Below, in pieces: positions 1-7,669 of a DNA stretch of 38,877 nt (positions are counted from its first letter, which is position 1; every line of letters begins with the position of its first letter). Below the pieces are notes generated by a model. The model had not been told where the DNA came from, made no database searches, and was given only the letters and a program-made list of their open reading frames with translations. The stretch comes from an uncultured Bacteroides sp. (GTDB taxonomy: Bacteria; Bacteroidota; Bacteroidia; Bacteroidales; Bacteroidaceae): assembly GCA_947074275.1 (NCBI GenBank), contig CAMTPA010000028.1, positions 1 through 38,877 on the forward strand, given 5' to 3'. The position numbers and the translations under genes are program-made.

Positions 1-3000
1 ATGGCAATGCTATCAAAGACATTTATGTAGATGAAGAAGATAGAATATGGATGGCCAACTTCCCCATTGGTGTGACTGTGCGTGATAATAGATTCTCAAA
101 CTACAGTTGGCACAAACATGCTATTGGAAACAATCAATCATTGGTGAATGATAAAGTAACCGCTATTATAAAAGATAGTGATGGAGATGTTTGGTTTGCC
201 ACCAGCAATGGCATCAGTTTATACAAAGTAAAAGCCAAGCAATGGCATTCTTTTTACAGTTCTTACGACAATCATAAAAATATTTGTAGTCAATTTCTTA
301 GTATTTGCGAAGTCGCTCCTGGAGTAGTGTGGGCTACGGGATATGACTCGGACGTTTATAGTATAAACAAAAACAAATTGACCACAGAAATTATTCCTTT
401 ATCAAACATTAAAGATTTAAACGCAAAACCAGATAGTTATATTCGAGCTATTTTTAAAGATAGTGATGGACATATATGGTTAGGCGGCCACCACAATTTC
501 AAAAAGATAAATCTTAAAGATAAAAGCATATCATTTCATAACATAAAACAAGCCATCTGCATTATAGAAAAAGATGAAAATCATATTTGGGTAGGCACTA
601 TGAATGGATTATTTCTTTTAAATAAGGAAAGCGACAATCCAGAACACATACAGCTTCCCGTTGAGTCAAATTATATTTACTCTTTATACCAAGACAACCA
701 AGGTCAACTTTATATTGGTACTGGAAATTTTGGGTTATTAATATACAATCCAGAAACAAAACAATTCACACATTATTATACACAAAACAGCTCACTCATT
801 TCGAATAGTATCTGTTCCATATTGTCGGATGAGAACAATAAATATGTTATCTTAGGAACCGAAACTGGTGTTTCCAGATTTTATCCAAAAGAAAAGAAAT
901 TTCGTAACTGGACTAAAGATCAGGGGTTAATGACAATTTATTCAAACTCCAGTTCTGGAATATATTATGGTGACGACATTTATGTATTAGGCACAATTGA
1001 TGGAGCCATATCTTTTCAGCTTCGAGATGAGAAGCCACAGTACTACAAAAATAAAATGGTACTTTCTGATTTTAAAATCTTCTACGAAACAGTTTTCCCT
1101 GGTGAGAAGAACTCTCCACTTACCGAAAGTATCGACGACACAAAATCACTAACATTAAATTACGATCAAAACATTTTCTCAATAGATGTTTCGTCTATCA
1201 ATTACGCCTACCCGTCAGATATTCTTTACACGTGGAAATTAGATGGCTTTTACGACAAATGGCGTAGACTCAGCCGCGATAATACCATTCGATACACCAA
1301 TCTCAACCCTGGAACATACACTTTGCATATCAGAGCAGTATCCAACGAAAACCAGCAGATTGTATTAGAGGAGCGTTCCCTACAAATAAACATCAAAAAA
1401 CCTTTGTGGAGATCTATTTGGGCATATTTGATTTATGCTGGGATTTTCACGTTATTGGCCACTGTTGTTATACGCTACTTCTACTTAAAAAGACAGAAGA
1501 AAGTATCCAACGAAAAAATACAATTCTTCATCAACTCAGCGCACGATCTTCGCACCCCTTTGACATTGATAAAAGCGCCATTGGAGGAAATTCGTGAGAA
1601 AGAGTTAATGTCGCAAAATGGCATGTCCAATATGAACATTGCTTTACGAAATGTGAACGCATTACTCCGTCTCACCACCAATCTTATTAATTTTGAAAAA
1701 ACAGACGTTTACTCATCAGAACTATATATTTCTGAGAATGAGCTAAATGGTTTTATTACCGAAATCTTTCAGACATTCCGTTCGTATGCCAACGTAAAAC
1801 ATATCAATTTCACCTATTCAAGCAACTTCAAATACTTGAATGTTTGGTTTGATAGAGATAAAATGGAATCTATCTTAAAGAATATCATATCAAATGCTCT
1901 TAAATACACACCCGACAATGGAGAGGTGCAAGTGATTGCTACCGAGACCAATGAAAACTGGGTTGTAGAGGTTAAAGATACAGGTATTGGTATCCCCTCA
2001 AGTGAACAGAAAAAATTATTTAAGATGCACTTTAGAGGCAGCAATGCTATCAACTCAAAAGTCACAGGTAGTGGCATTGGATTGATGCTTGTGTGGAAGT
2101 TGGTGCGTCTGCACGGTGGTAAAATACAATTTGATAGCACAGAGCAAAAAGGGTCGGAAGTAAAAATTACCATACCTAAAAAATCGAAAGCTCTGCAAAA
2201 AGCCCATATTGCAACCAAAACCAAAGGAAGCAATTTCATCGAAGAGAATGAGATTTATGAAGATCCAAACATATCCAACTACCATCACATTCAGCAAGCA
2301 GTGGTGCAAGACAACCAGCGAATATTGATAGTAGAGGACAATGATGAACTGCGTAATTATTTGAAACAGACATTGGCCGAAACCTACATTGTGCAAACTT
2401 GTGAAAATGGCAAAGAGGCTATTCCAATCATTAAGGAATATAAACCAAATCTAATTATCTCGGATATTATGATGCCTGAAATGAGGGGAGACGAACTATG
2501 TAAAATCATAAAGAGCAACATCGAAACATCACACATTCCTGTTATACTACTCACTGCATTGAGCGATGAAAAGAGTGTGTTACAGGGACTCAACATTGGG
2601 GCAGACGAGTATATCGGCAAACCATTCAATATTGGTATATTAAAAGCTACAATAACCAATATTCTCACCAATAGAGCCATTTTACAAAAGAAATATGCTG
2701 CTATTGAAGTCCATGAGCAGACCGATAAAAATGTTAACTTGACTAACGATATAGATTGGAAGTTTATTTCGGCAGTAAAAAAACACGTAGAAGACAATAT
2801 GGACAACCAGGCCTTTAGCGTAGACATTCTTTGCAATTTGCTCAATATGAGTCGCACCAGCTTCTACAACAAGATAAAGGCACTGACTAACCAAGCACCT
2901 GCCGATTATGTGCGTTTGATACGTCTCAACAAAGCTTCTTCATTGCTAAAAGAGGGGAAACATTCGGTGGTAGAAGTGGCTGAAATGACTGGATTCAATG

Positions 3001-3122
3001 ACGCTAAATACTTCCGCGAGGTGTTTAAAAAACATTTCAAAGTGAGTCCTACCAAATATGCGAAAGGAGAAGTAGCCGAAGAGGTAAAGAGCGAAAAAGA
3101 AGACAAAGAGGAAAAGATATGA
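1..3122 (+). CDS. Hybrid two-component system sensor/regulator (5' end outside window)
   Basis: The reading frame is open from base 3, so the true start lies upstream and the ATG at 51 is internal. Visible order: two-component propeller repeats (several blades of the form DGxVWxGTxxGL) to about base 1050; a Y_Y_Y domain at about 1160-1390; one membrane segment at about 1416-1490; a HisKA box with phospho-acceptor His (SAHDLRTPLT, codon 1542-1544); a HATPase domain with N-box NIISNALKYTPD and G-boxes DTGIGIP and GSGIGLML; a receiver with Asp in ISDIMMPE (codon 2463-2465) and Lys in GKPF; and a C-terminal AraC-type double helix-turn-helix. In Bacteroides such proteins bind a small ligand, often an oligosaccharide, with the periplasmic propeller and activate nearby genes. 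All catalytic residues are present, so it looks functional. It overlaps the next gene by ATGA, so the transporter pair may be co-translated. The ligand cannot be deduced. Confidence 0.95.
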   Translation, partial: GNAIKDIYVDEEDRIWMANFPIGVTVRDNRFSNYSWHKHAIGNNQSLVNDKVTAIIKDSDGDVWFATSNGISLYKVKAKQWHSFYSSYDNHKNICSQFLSICEVAPGVVWATGYDSDVYSINKNKLTTEIIPLSNIKDLNAKPDSYIRAIFKDSDGHIWLGGHHNFKKINLKDKSISFHNIKQAICIIEKDENHIWVGTMNGLFLLNKESDNPEHIQLPVESNYIYSLYQDNQGQLYIGTGNFGLLIYNPETKQFTHYYTQNSSLISNSICSILSDENNKYVILGTETGVSRFYPKEKKFRNWTKDQGLMTIYSNSSSGIYYGDDIYVLGTIDGAISFQLRDEKPQYYKNKMVLSDFKIFYETVFPGEKNSPLTESIDDTKSLTLNYDQNIFSIDVSSINYAYPSDILYTWKLDGFYDKWRRLSRDNTIRYTNLNPGTYTLHIRAVSNENQQIVLEERSLQINIKKPLWRSIWAYLIYAGIFTLLATVVIRYFYLKRQKKVSNEKIQFFINSAHDLRTPLTLIKAPLEEIREKELMSQNGMSNMNIALRNVNALLRLTTNLINFEKTDVYSSELYISENELNGFITEIFQTFRSYANVKHINFTYSSNFKYLNVWFDRDKMESILKNIISNALKYTPDNGEVQVIATETNENWVVEVKDTGIGIPSSEQKKLFKMHFRGSNAINSKVTGSGIGLMLVWKLVRLHGGKIQFDSTEQKGSEVKITIPKKSKALQKAHIATKTKGSNFIEENEIYEDPNISNYHHIQQAVVQDNQRILIVEDNDELRNYLKQTLAETYIVQTCENGKEAIPIIKEYKPNLIISDIMMPEMRGDELCKIIKSNIETSHIPVILLTALSDEKSVLQGLNIGADEYIGKPFNIGILKATITNILTNRAILQKKYAAIEVHEQTDKNVNLTNDIDWKFISAVKKHVEDNMDNQAFSVDILCNLLNMSRTSFYNKIKALTNQAPADYVRLIRLNKASSLLKEGKHSVVEVAEMTGFNDAKYFREVFKKHFKVSPTKYAKGEVAEEVKSEKEDKEEKI

Positions 3123-3679
3123 ATATCTACTTAGAAGCTTTTGGCATCTTTTTTAAAATAGGTGCTTTTACCATAGGTGGTGGCTATGCAATGGTGCCAC
3201 TCATCGAGAATGAAATAGTAAAAAAACGCAATTGGATTAATCAAGATGATTTTATGGACTTGATGGCTATCTCTCAATCCACACCGGGGATATTCGCTGT
3301 CAACATTTCAATTTTCATTGGATACAAGCTACGAGGAATAAAGGGTAGTATGGTGACTGCATTGGGCACCATACTACCCTCTTTTCTTATCATACTCGCC
3401 ATTGCTTTATTTTTTCAAAACTACAAAGACAACCAAGCAGTAGAACGCATATTCAAAGGCATACGCCCTGCCGTGGTGGCATTGATTGCCGCACCCACTT
3501 TCACTATGGCAAAGTCTGCAAAAATCAATCGGTACACGATTTGGATACCTGTGGTGTCGGCACTTCTTATTTGGCTACTCGGATTCTCACCTATTTGGAT
3601 TATTCTGATTGCAGGTATTGGCGGTTTTGTGTGGGGCAAATGGGTGAAAGATTTATTCTACAATCGATTAAAGAAATAA
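3119..3679 (+). CDS. Chromate transporter family protein, first half-size subunit
   Basis: A 186-residue, very hydrophobic protein with one CHR domain. The N-terminus carries the family motif FFKIGAFTIGGGYAMVPLIE followed by ISQSTPGIFAVN, as in ChrA-type carriers. Full ChrA proteins have two such domains in one chain (about 400 residues); here each half is a separate gene, and the partner follows 9 bases downstream. The two probably form a heterodimeric membrane transporter. CHR proteins expel chromate in some bacteria, but short-chain pairs in anaerobes have mostly unknown substrates, so chromate resistance is not established here. The start overlaps the stop of the upstream regulator by 4 bases (ATGA), which fixes the start and suggests translational coupling. 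Confidence 0.9.
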   Translation: MNIYLEAFGIFFKIGAFTIGGGYAMVPLIENEIVKKRNWINQDDFMDLMAISQSTPGIFAVNISIFIGYKLRGIKGSMVTALGTILPSFLIILAIALFFQNYKDNQAVERIFKGIRPAVVALIAAPTFTMAKSAKINRYTIWIPVVSALLIWLLGFSPIWIILIAGIGGFVWGKWVKDLFYNRLKK

Positions 3680-3688
3680 GATTCTGCT

Positions 3689-4240
3689 ATGTTATATCTC
3701 CAATTATTTTATACGTTTTTCAAAATTGGCTTGTTTGGTTTTGGCGGTGGCTATGCAATGCTTTCGATGATACAAGGCGAAGTTGTGACGCAGTATGGAT
3801 GGCTCACGGCCCAAGAGTTTACCGACATTGTGGCAATCAGTCAAATGACACCAGGCCCTATCGGTATCAATGCTGCCACTTATGTGGGATTCACCACAAC
3901 AGGAAACGTGTGGGGTTCAATCGTAGCCACTTTTGCCGTTATTTTCCCTTCATTTGTATTGATGCTCACCATCAGCCGTTTCTTTTTGAAATACCAAAAG
4001 CATCCAGTAGTAGAGGCCGTGTTCAGCGGATTACGACCGGCAGTAGTAGGATTGTTGGCTTCGGCCGCATTGGTGCTGATGACAAATGAGAATTTTGGTT
4101 CACCCACTAAAGATACCTATCAGTTTGTGGTAAGTGTACTCCTATTTATTGCAGCATTTGTAGCTACACGCAAATTTAAGATCAATCCCATATTGGTGAT
4201 TGTAGCCTGCGGTGCAGCTGGTTTCTTTTTATATATGTAG
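3689..4240 (+). CDS. Chromate transporter family protein, second half-size subunit
   Basis: A 183-residue membrane protein paralogous to the upstream gene. It has the same opening motif (FFKIGLFGFGGGYAMLSMIQ), then ISQMTPGPIGINAATYVG, which is the most conserved CHR stretch, and SGLRPAVVGLLASAAL matching GIRPAVVALIAAPTF in the partner. It starts 9 bases after its partner's stop, so the two are one transcription unit, probably encoding a two-chain transporter with inverted halves. It ends convergent to the SPFH/ribbon-helix-helix operon with only 41 bases between stops. The substrate is unknown; an anion such as chromate or sulfate is suggested by family only. Confidence 0.9.
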   Translation: MLYLQLFYTFFKIGLFGFGGGYAMLSMIQGEVVTQYGWLTAQEFTDIVAISQMTPGPIGINAATYVGFTTTGNVWGSIVATFAVIFPSFVLMLTISRFFLKYQKHPVVEAVFSGLRPAVVGLLASAALVLMTNENFGSPTKDTYQFVVSVLLFIAAFVATRKFKINPILVIVACGAAGFFLYM

Positions 4241-4281
4241 ACTGAGCACACCTCCCCGCTACTCTTCTTTTTTTTTCTTTT

Positions 4282-4437
4282 TCAAACGACCGTTTTTTTC
4301 AAAGCTTCAGTGACAATCCACTGAAGCTGTCCGTTTATGCTACGAAACTCATCGGCCGCCCATTTTTCGATAGCATCCATCGTGTCTGCATCTACACGCA
4401 ACACAAAACTTTTAGTTGAAGACTCTTTTTTAGCCAT
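4282..4437 (-). CDS. Small Arc-like ribbon-helix-helix DNA-binding protein (51 aa)
   Basis: The leftward frame from the ATG at 4437 to the TGA at 4282-4284 encodes 51 residues. The pattern is a basic N-tail (MAKKESSTK), a beta strand SFVLRVDAD, then helix A (TMDAIEKWAADEF), a turn (RSING) and helix B (QLQWIVTEALKKTV). This is the Arc/MetJ ribbon-helix-helix fold, including the SINGQLQWIVTEAL helix typical of Arc-like proteins. Strand residues would read DNA as a dimer. It starts 38 bases after the stop of the SPFH gene, so it is probably the second gene of that operon. Phased half-sites at the operon promoter (5447-5477) are a plausible target, by inference. A 10-bp perfect hairpin (4303-4328) lies within its 3' coding end. 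Confidence 0.85.
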   Translation of the reverse strand: MAKKESSTKSFVLRVDADTMDAIEKWAADEFRSINGQLQWIVTEALKKTVV

Positions 4438-4475
4438 TCATTTTATAAAATCATAGGTTAGCATTGGGATGATTG

Positions 4476-5429
4476 CTACTGGTTGAGTGTTCCGGTATTC
4501 AATACAGGCTGTGCAGCTTCATCAGCACAAAGCACCACCAACAAGTTGCTCACCATTGCTGCCTTTTTATCTTCATCTAATTCAACAATTTCTTCTTCCG
4601 AAAGTTTATTGAGTGCCATTTTTACCATACTCACCGCCCCTTCCACTATTTTTTCGCGAGCCGTGATAATAGCCGATGCCTGTTGACGACGAAGCATTAC
4701 CGCTGCTATTTCGGGCGCATAAGCCAAGTAGTTGATGCGCGCTTCTATCACTTCCATACCTGCCATAGCCAAACGTTCGTTGAGTTTCTGCACCAATATT
4801 TCATTTACCTCTTCACCATCCGAGCGTAGAGTTGTTTCTGTCATTTTCAGCTCACTTGTGTCGTAAGCATAAAGCCCTGCCACCTGTCTGAGAGCAGCGT
4901 CACTTTGCACCTTCACAAAGTTTTCGAAAGCCGCCATTCGGCCTGCCACCGACACACCTGCCTGAGGAGCACCCGCCTGAGCCATCGTTTGTGAATCTAT
5001 CTCGAAAAGAGCTTTATAGCAATCCTTTAGTTTCCACACAAGTACCAGCCCTATCAGGATGGGATTTCCTATTTTATCGTTCACCTTGATGGGAGCTACA
5101 TCCAAGTTACGAGCGCGAAGCGACACTTTCTTTGCAGTCAAAAAAGGATTTACCCAGAAATAACCCGTTTCTTTAAACGTACCTACATATTTTCCAAAAA
5201 ACACCATTGCACGCGCTTCATTGGGTTCGAGCATCATAAAGCCCCTCGACATAATAATAGCACACAAAATGCCCAATAGTGCCACAATGCGATAAACTAT
5301 GTTCAACACGGGTGATTCGATGTGCCATATAAAGGAGATTCCACACAAACAAAGCAACATAAAAAAGAGTAAAAGCATTACGAAGCCACTCATTTTAAAA
5401 CCCTTAAAATCAATTTCTTTTGTTTCCAT
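4476..5429 (-). CDS. SPFH/Band 7 domain membrane protein
   Basis: A 317-residue protein with two hydrophobic N-terminal segments (about residues 14-34 and 40-62), then EPNEARAMVFFGKYVGTFKETGYFWVNPF, the start of the SPFH (stomatin/prohibitin/flotillin) fold. The middle and C-terminal parts are helical and charged (VQSDAALRQVAGLYAYD, EILVQKLNERL, LRRQQASAIITAREKIVEGAVSMV), as in flotillin-like scaffolds that form oligomeric membrane microdomains. The ATG at 5429 begins METKEIDFKGFKMSGF. A promoter and inverted repeat lie directly upstream at 5447-5477. In Bacteroidales this gene is commonly paired with an Arc-like small protein, as here. The exact role (protease regulation or membrane organisation) cannot be stated from the sequence. 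Confidence 0.9.
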   Translation of the reverse strand: METKEIDFKGFKMSGFVMLLLFFMLLCLCGISFIWHIESPVLNIVYRIVALLGILCAIIMSRGFMMLEPNEARAMVFFGKYVGTFKETGYFWVNPFLTAKKVSLRARNLDVAPIKVNDKIGNPILIGLVLVWKLKDCYKALFEIDSQTMAQAGAPQAGVSVAGRMAAFENFVKVQSDAALRQVAGLYAYDTSELKMTETTLRSDGEEVNEILVQKLNERLAMAGMEVIEARINYLAYAPEIAAVMLRRQQASAIITAREKIVEGAVSMVKMALNKLSEEEIVELDEDKKAAMVSNLLVVLCADEAAQPVLNTGTLNQ

Positions 5430-5446
5430 ATAAATAGTAGTTTAAT

Positions 5447-5477
5447 AATATCATTTTAATATCACAAAGATATTAAA
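5447..5477 (-). promoter_or_regulatory. Promoter and candidate operator of the SPFH/ribbon-helix-helix operon
   Basis: On the minus strand TATCTTTG (5465-5472) matches the Bacteroidota -7 box TAnnTTTG, 36 bases before the SPFH start. A perfect 9-bp inverted repeat, TTTAATATC (5455-5463) and GATATTAAA (5469-5477), overlaps it with a 5-base spacer. A further AATATCA lies at 5447-5453. The half-site AATATC therefore occurs at 5447, at 5458 and, inverted, at 5469: a strict 11-base spacing. This phasing suits cooperative ribbon-helix-helix dimers. Repression by the operon's own small protein is inferred. Confidence 0.6.
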
Positions 5478-5703
5478 CAGAAACAAACCATACATTTTTT
5501 AACACTTTTAACCAATATCGATATACTCCCTTACTTGACACTGTTTCAGGTTGGATAAAAACAAGAAATAGGCTTCAGTTTCACAAACCTTAGTCGACTG
5601 TTTTCAACTGAAAACACAGCATCTTGCACCACACACGCTAAACATTGTATATCAACGTATTAAAGCAATAATTGCCGGTGATTTGCATTCCATTTGCTGG
5701 CAA

Positions 5704-5769
5704 GGCCTTGCCAGGTCGGTAGATAGGCCTTGCCAGGCTGGTAGATAGGGCTTGCCAGGTTGGTAGATA
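5704..5769. repeat. Three tandem 22-bp direct repeats
   Basis: Units at 5704-5725, 5726-5747 and 5748-5769 share the form GGCCTTGCCAGG-nn-GGTAGATA and differ at only a few positions. They abut without spacers. The last unit runs into an imperfect palindrome (5760-5783) with 7-bp arms TTGGTAG and CTACCAA. They lie about 40-70 bases upstream of the parA -33 element. Function is unknown: a protein-binding array or a minisatellite are both possible. Confidence 0.85.
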
Positions 5770-5809
5770 GCTATACCTACCAATCACAGTTACTGTTAAC
5801 AAACATCCC

Positions 5810-5841
5810 CTTGTAGAACTTGAATAAATTGAGTACATTTG
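5810..5841 (+). promoter_or_regulatory. Predicted parA promoter (Bacteroidota type)
   Basis: TACATTTG at 5834-5841 matches the TAnnTTTG -7 box. CTTG at 5810-5813 sits 20 bases upstream as a -33 element. The predicted transcript start near 5847 leaves a leader of about 150 bases before parA. Confidence 0.6.
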
Positions 5842-5994
5842 CAAGCATTAGTAAAAACCTATCCAAAAGCATTCGCTTCAGTTATTAACAAAATAGGCAA
5901 CTTATCAACAGAAAACGAAAAGTTTCTATTTTTTAGTAGGTGTACTAAGGTTTTATCACTTATTTCGCAAGCAATTACTTAGAGTAGAATGTAT

Positions 5995-6762
5995 ATGGGA
6001 AAAATAGTTGCTTTGGCAAATCAAAAAGGCGGTGTAGGCAAAACTACAACCACAATCAATCTCGCCGCTTCGCTTGCTACACTCGAAAAGAAGGTTTTAG
6101 TAGTTGATGCCGACCCGCAAGCAAACGCTTCATCGGGATTGGGCGTAAATATCAAACAGTCGGAATGTACGATTTATGAATGTATTGTCGACAAAACAAA
6201 TGTTCAGAATGCTATACTCGACACAAGCATCGATACCCTAAAAGTTATCTCATCGCACATCAATTTGGTAGGAGCTGAGATTGAAATGCTCAACTTGCCC
6301 AATAGAGAAAAAATATTGAAAGAGGTGCTGACTCCCCTTAAAGATGAGTTTGATTACATCTTGATAGATTGTTCGCCTTCGTTGGGGCTTATCACTATCA
6401 ACGCTTTGACGGCAGCCGACTCGGTCATCATTCCCGTACAAGCCGAATATTTTGCCCTCGAAGGTATCAGCAAGCTGCTCAACACCATCAAGATAATCAA
6501 GTCGAAGCTCAATCCAAATCTTGAGATCGAAGGATTTCTTCTTACAATGTATGATTCGCGCTTACGCCAAGCCAACCAAATTTATGATGAGGTAAAACGC
6601 CACTTCCAAGAATTGGTGTTCAAAACAGTGATTCAGCGCAATGTAAAACTGAGCGAGGCTCCAAGCTACGGTATGCCTACCATACTTTATGATGCCGAAT
6701 CGACAGGAGCAAGAAACTACCTATCGTTGGCACAAGAAATAATCAATAGAAACAAACAATAA
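5995..6762 (+). CDS. parA: Chromosome-partitioning ATPase ParA/Soj
   Basis: A 255-residue ATPase from the ATG at 5995 (another ATG two codons upstream, at 5989, is possible). I chose 5995 because family members begin MGKIVALANQKGGVGKTT. That stretch carries the deviant Walker A KGGVGKTT with its signature lysine. Other motifs are VVDADPQANASSGLG (Walker A'), DYILIDCSPSLG (Walker B) and PVQAEYFALEGISKLL. There is no N-terminal helix-turn-helix, so this is the chromosomal Soj type rather than the plasmid SopA type. It binds the nucleoid as an ATP dimer and drives origin segregation together with ParB, whose gene starts 13 bases downstream. It is the first gene of a conserved cluster. Confidence 0.96.
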   Translation: MGKIVALANQKGGVGKTTTTINLAASLATLEKKVLVVDADPQANASSGLGVNIKQSECTIYECIVDKTNVQNAILDTSIDTLKVISSHINLVGAEIEMLNLPNREKILKEVLTPLKDEFDYILIDCSPSLGLITINALTAADSVIIPVQAEYFALEGISKLLNTIKIIKSKLNPNLEIEGFLLTMYDSRLRQANQIYDEVKRHFQELVFKTVIQRNVKLSEAPSYGMPTILYDAESTGARNYLSLAQEIINRNKQ

Positions 6763-6775
6763 CCTGCAAGTGAAT

Positions 6776-7669
6776 ATGGCAATACAAAGAAGAAATGCAC
6801 TGGGACGCGGATTGGACGCACTGCTTTCGATGGATGAAGTAAACACCGAAGGCTCATCGTCAATCAATGAGATAGAATTATCCAAAATATCTGTAAACCC
6901 CAACCAACCTCGACGTGAGTTCGACGAAGAGGCGTTGCAAGAGCTATCAGATTCGATTGCAGAAATTGGTATCATTCAGCCAATCACCCTTCGCAAAATG
7001 GAAGATGACTCATATCAGATTATTGCCGGCGAACGCAGATACAGAGCCTCTTTGAAAGCAGGTTTAGCCAGCATTCCAGCATACATCCGCACAGCCGATG
7101 ATGAAAATGTAATGGAGATGGCATTGATTGAAAACATCCAGCGAGAAGATTTGAACGCTGTTGAAATAGCATTGGCCTACCAGCATTTGCTCGACCAGTA
7201 TGAACTGACCCAAGAGCGTCTTAGCGAGCGAATTGGCAAGAAAAGAACAACCATAGCCAACTATCTTCGCTTGCTCAAACTGCCCGCTCCCATTCAGATG
7301 GCCTTGCAAAACAGGCAGATAGATATGGGTCACGCACGTGCATTAATCACCCTCTCCGACCCCAAACTACAAGTAAAAGTGTTTGAAGAAGTAGTGGAAC
7401 AGGGCTATTCGGTGCGCAAGGTAGAAGAGATTGTAAAATCACTTCAAGAAGGCGAGGCAGTAAAAAGCGGTGGAAAAAAAATCACCCCAAAAGGCTCTAA
7501 GCTACCCGAAGAGTTTAATGTTCTAAAAAATCACCTTTCAGACTTTTTTCACACCAAAGTACAATTGACGTGCTCGGAAAAAGGAAAAGGGAAAATCAGT
7601 ATTCCATTTGCCAGCGAAGAAGACCTGGAACGCATTATGGAGCTATTTGATACGCTAAAAAATAAATGA
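6776..7669 (+). CDS. parB: Chromosome-partitioning protein ParB/Spo0J
   Basis: 297 residues from the ATG at 6776 (MAIQRRNALGRGLDALLS, the usual ParB opening); a GTG two codons upstream is a less likely start. The N-terminal ParB/sulfiredoxin-like domain has ISVNPNQPRREFDEEALQEL and the CTP-binding GERRYRAS motif. A central helix-turn-helix region (LSERIGKKRTTIANYLRLLKLP) would bind parS, and the C-terminus (about residues 240-297) is the dimerisation domain. CTP-switched ParB spreads from parS as a clamp and is released by ParA. The stop overlaps the next start by ATGA. I found no full parS palindrome in the window. Confidence 0.96.
   Translation: MAIQRRNALGRGLDALLSMDEVNTEGSSSINEIELSKISVNPNQPRREFDEEALQELSDSIAEIGIIQPITLRKMEDDSYQIIAGERRYRASLKAGLASIPAYIRTADDENVMEMALIENIQREDLNAVEIALAYQHLLDQYELTQERLSERIGKKRTTIANYLRLLKLPAPIQMALQNRQIDMGHARALITLSDPKLQVKVFEEVVEQGYSVRKVEEIVKSLQEGEAVKSGGKKITPKGSKLPEEFNVLKNHLSDFFHTKVQLTCSEKGKGKISIPFASEEDLERIMELFDTLKNK

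Larger units (their letters stand above)
5430..5988. other. 559-bp intergenic region between SPFH gene and parA
   Basis: I see no convincing gene here. It holds the SPFH promoter/operator (5447-5477), three 22-bp tandem repeats (5704-5769), an imperfect palindrome (5760-5783), the parA promoter (5810-5841) and an A+T-rich leader of about 150 bases before parA. The leader contains TTATCAACA (about 5892), one mismatch from a DnaA box, but no cluster of such boxes. Confidence 0.6.

Noticed and set aside
5704..5769. Possible CRISPR array
   Set aside because: Repeats abut without unique spacers and no cas gene is near.
5638..5844. A 68-codon leftward frame across the tandem repeats before parA
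   Set aside because: Its composition follows the DNA repeats, it overlaps the parA promoter, and it shows no family pattern.
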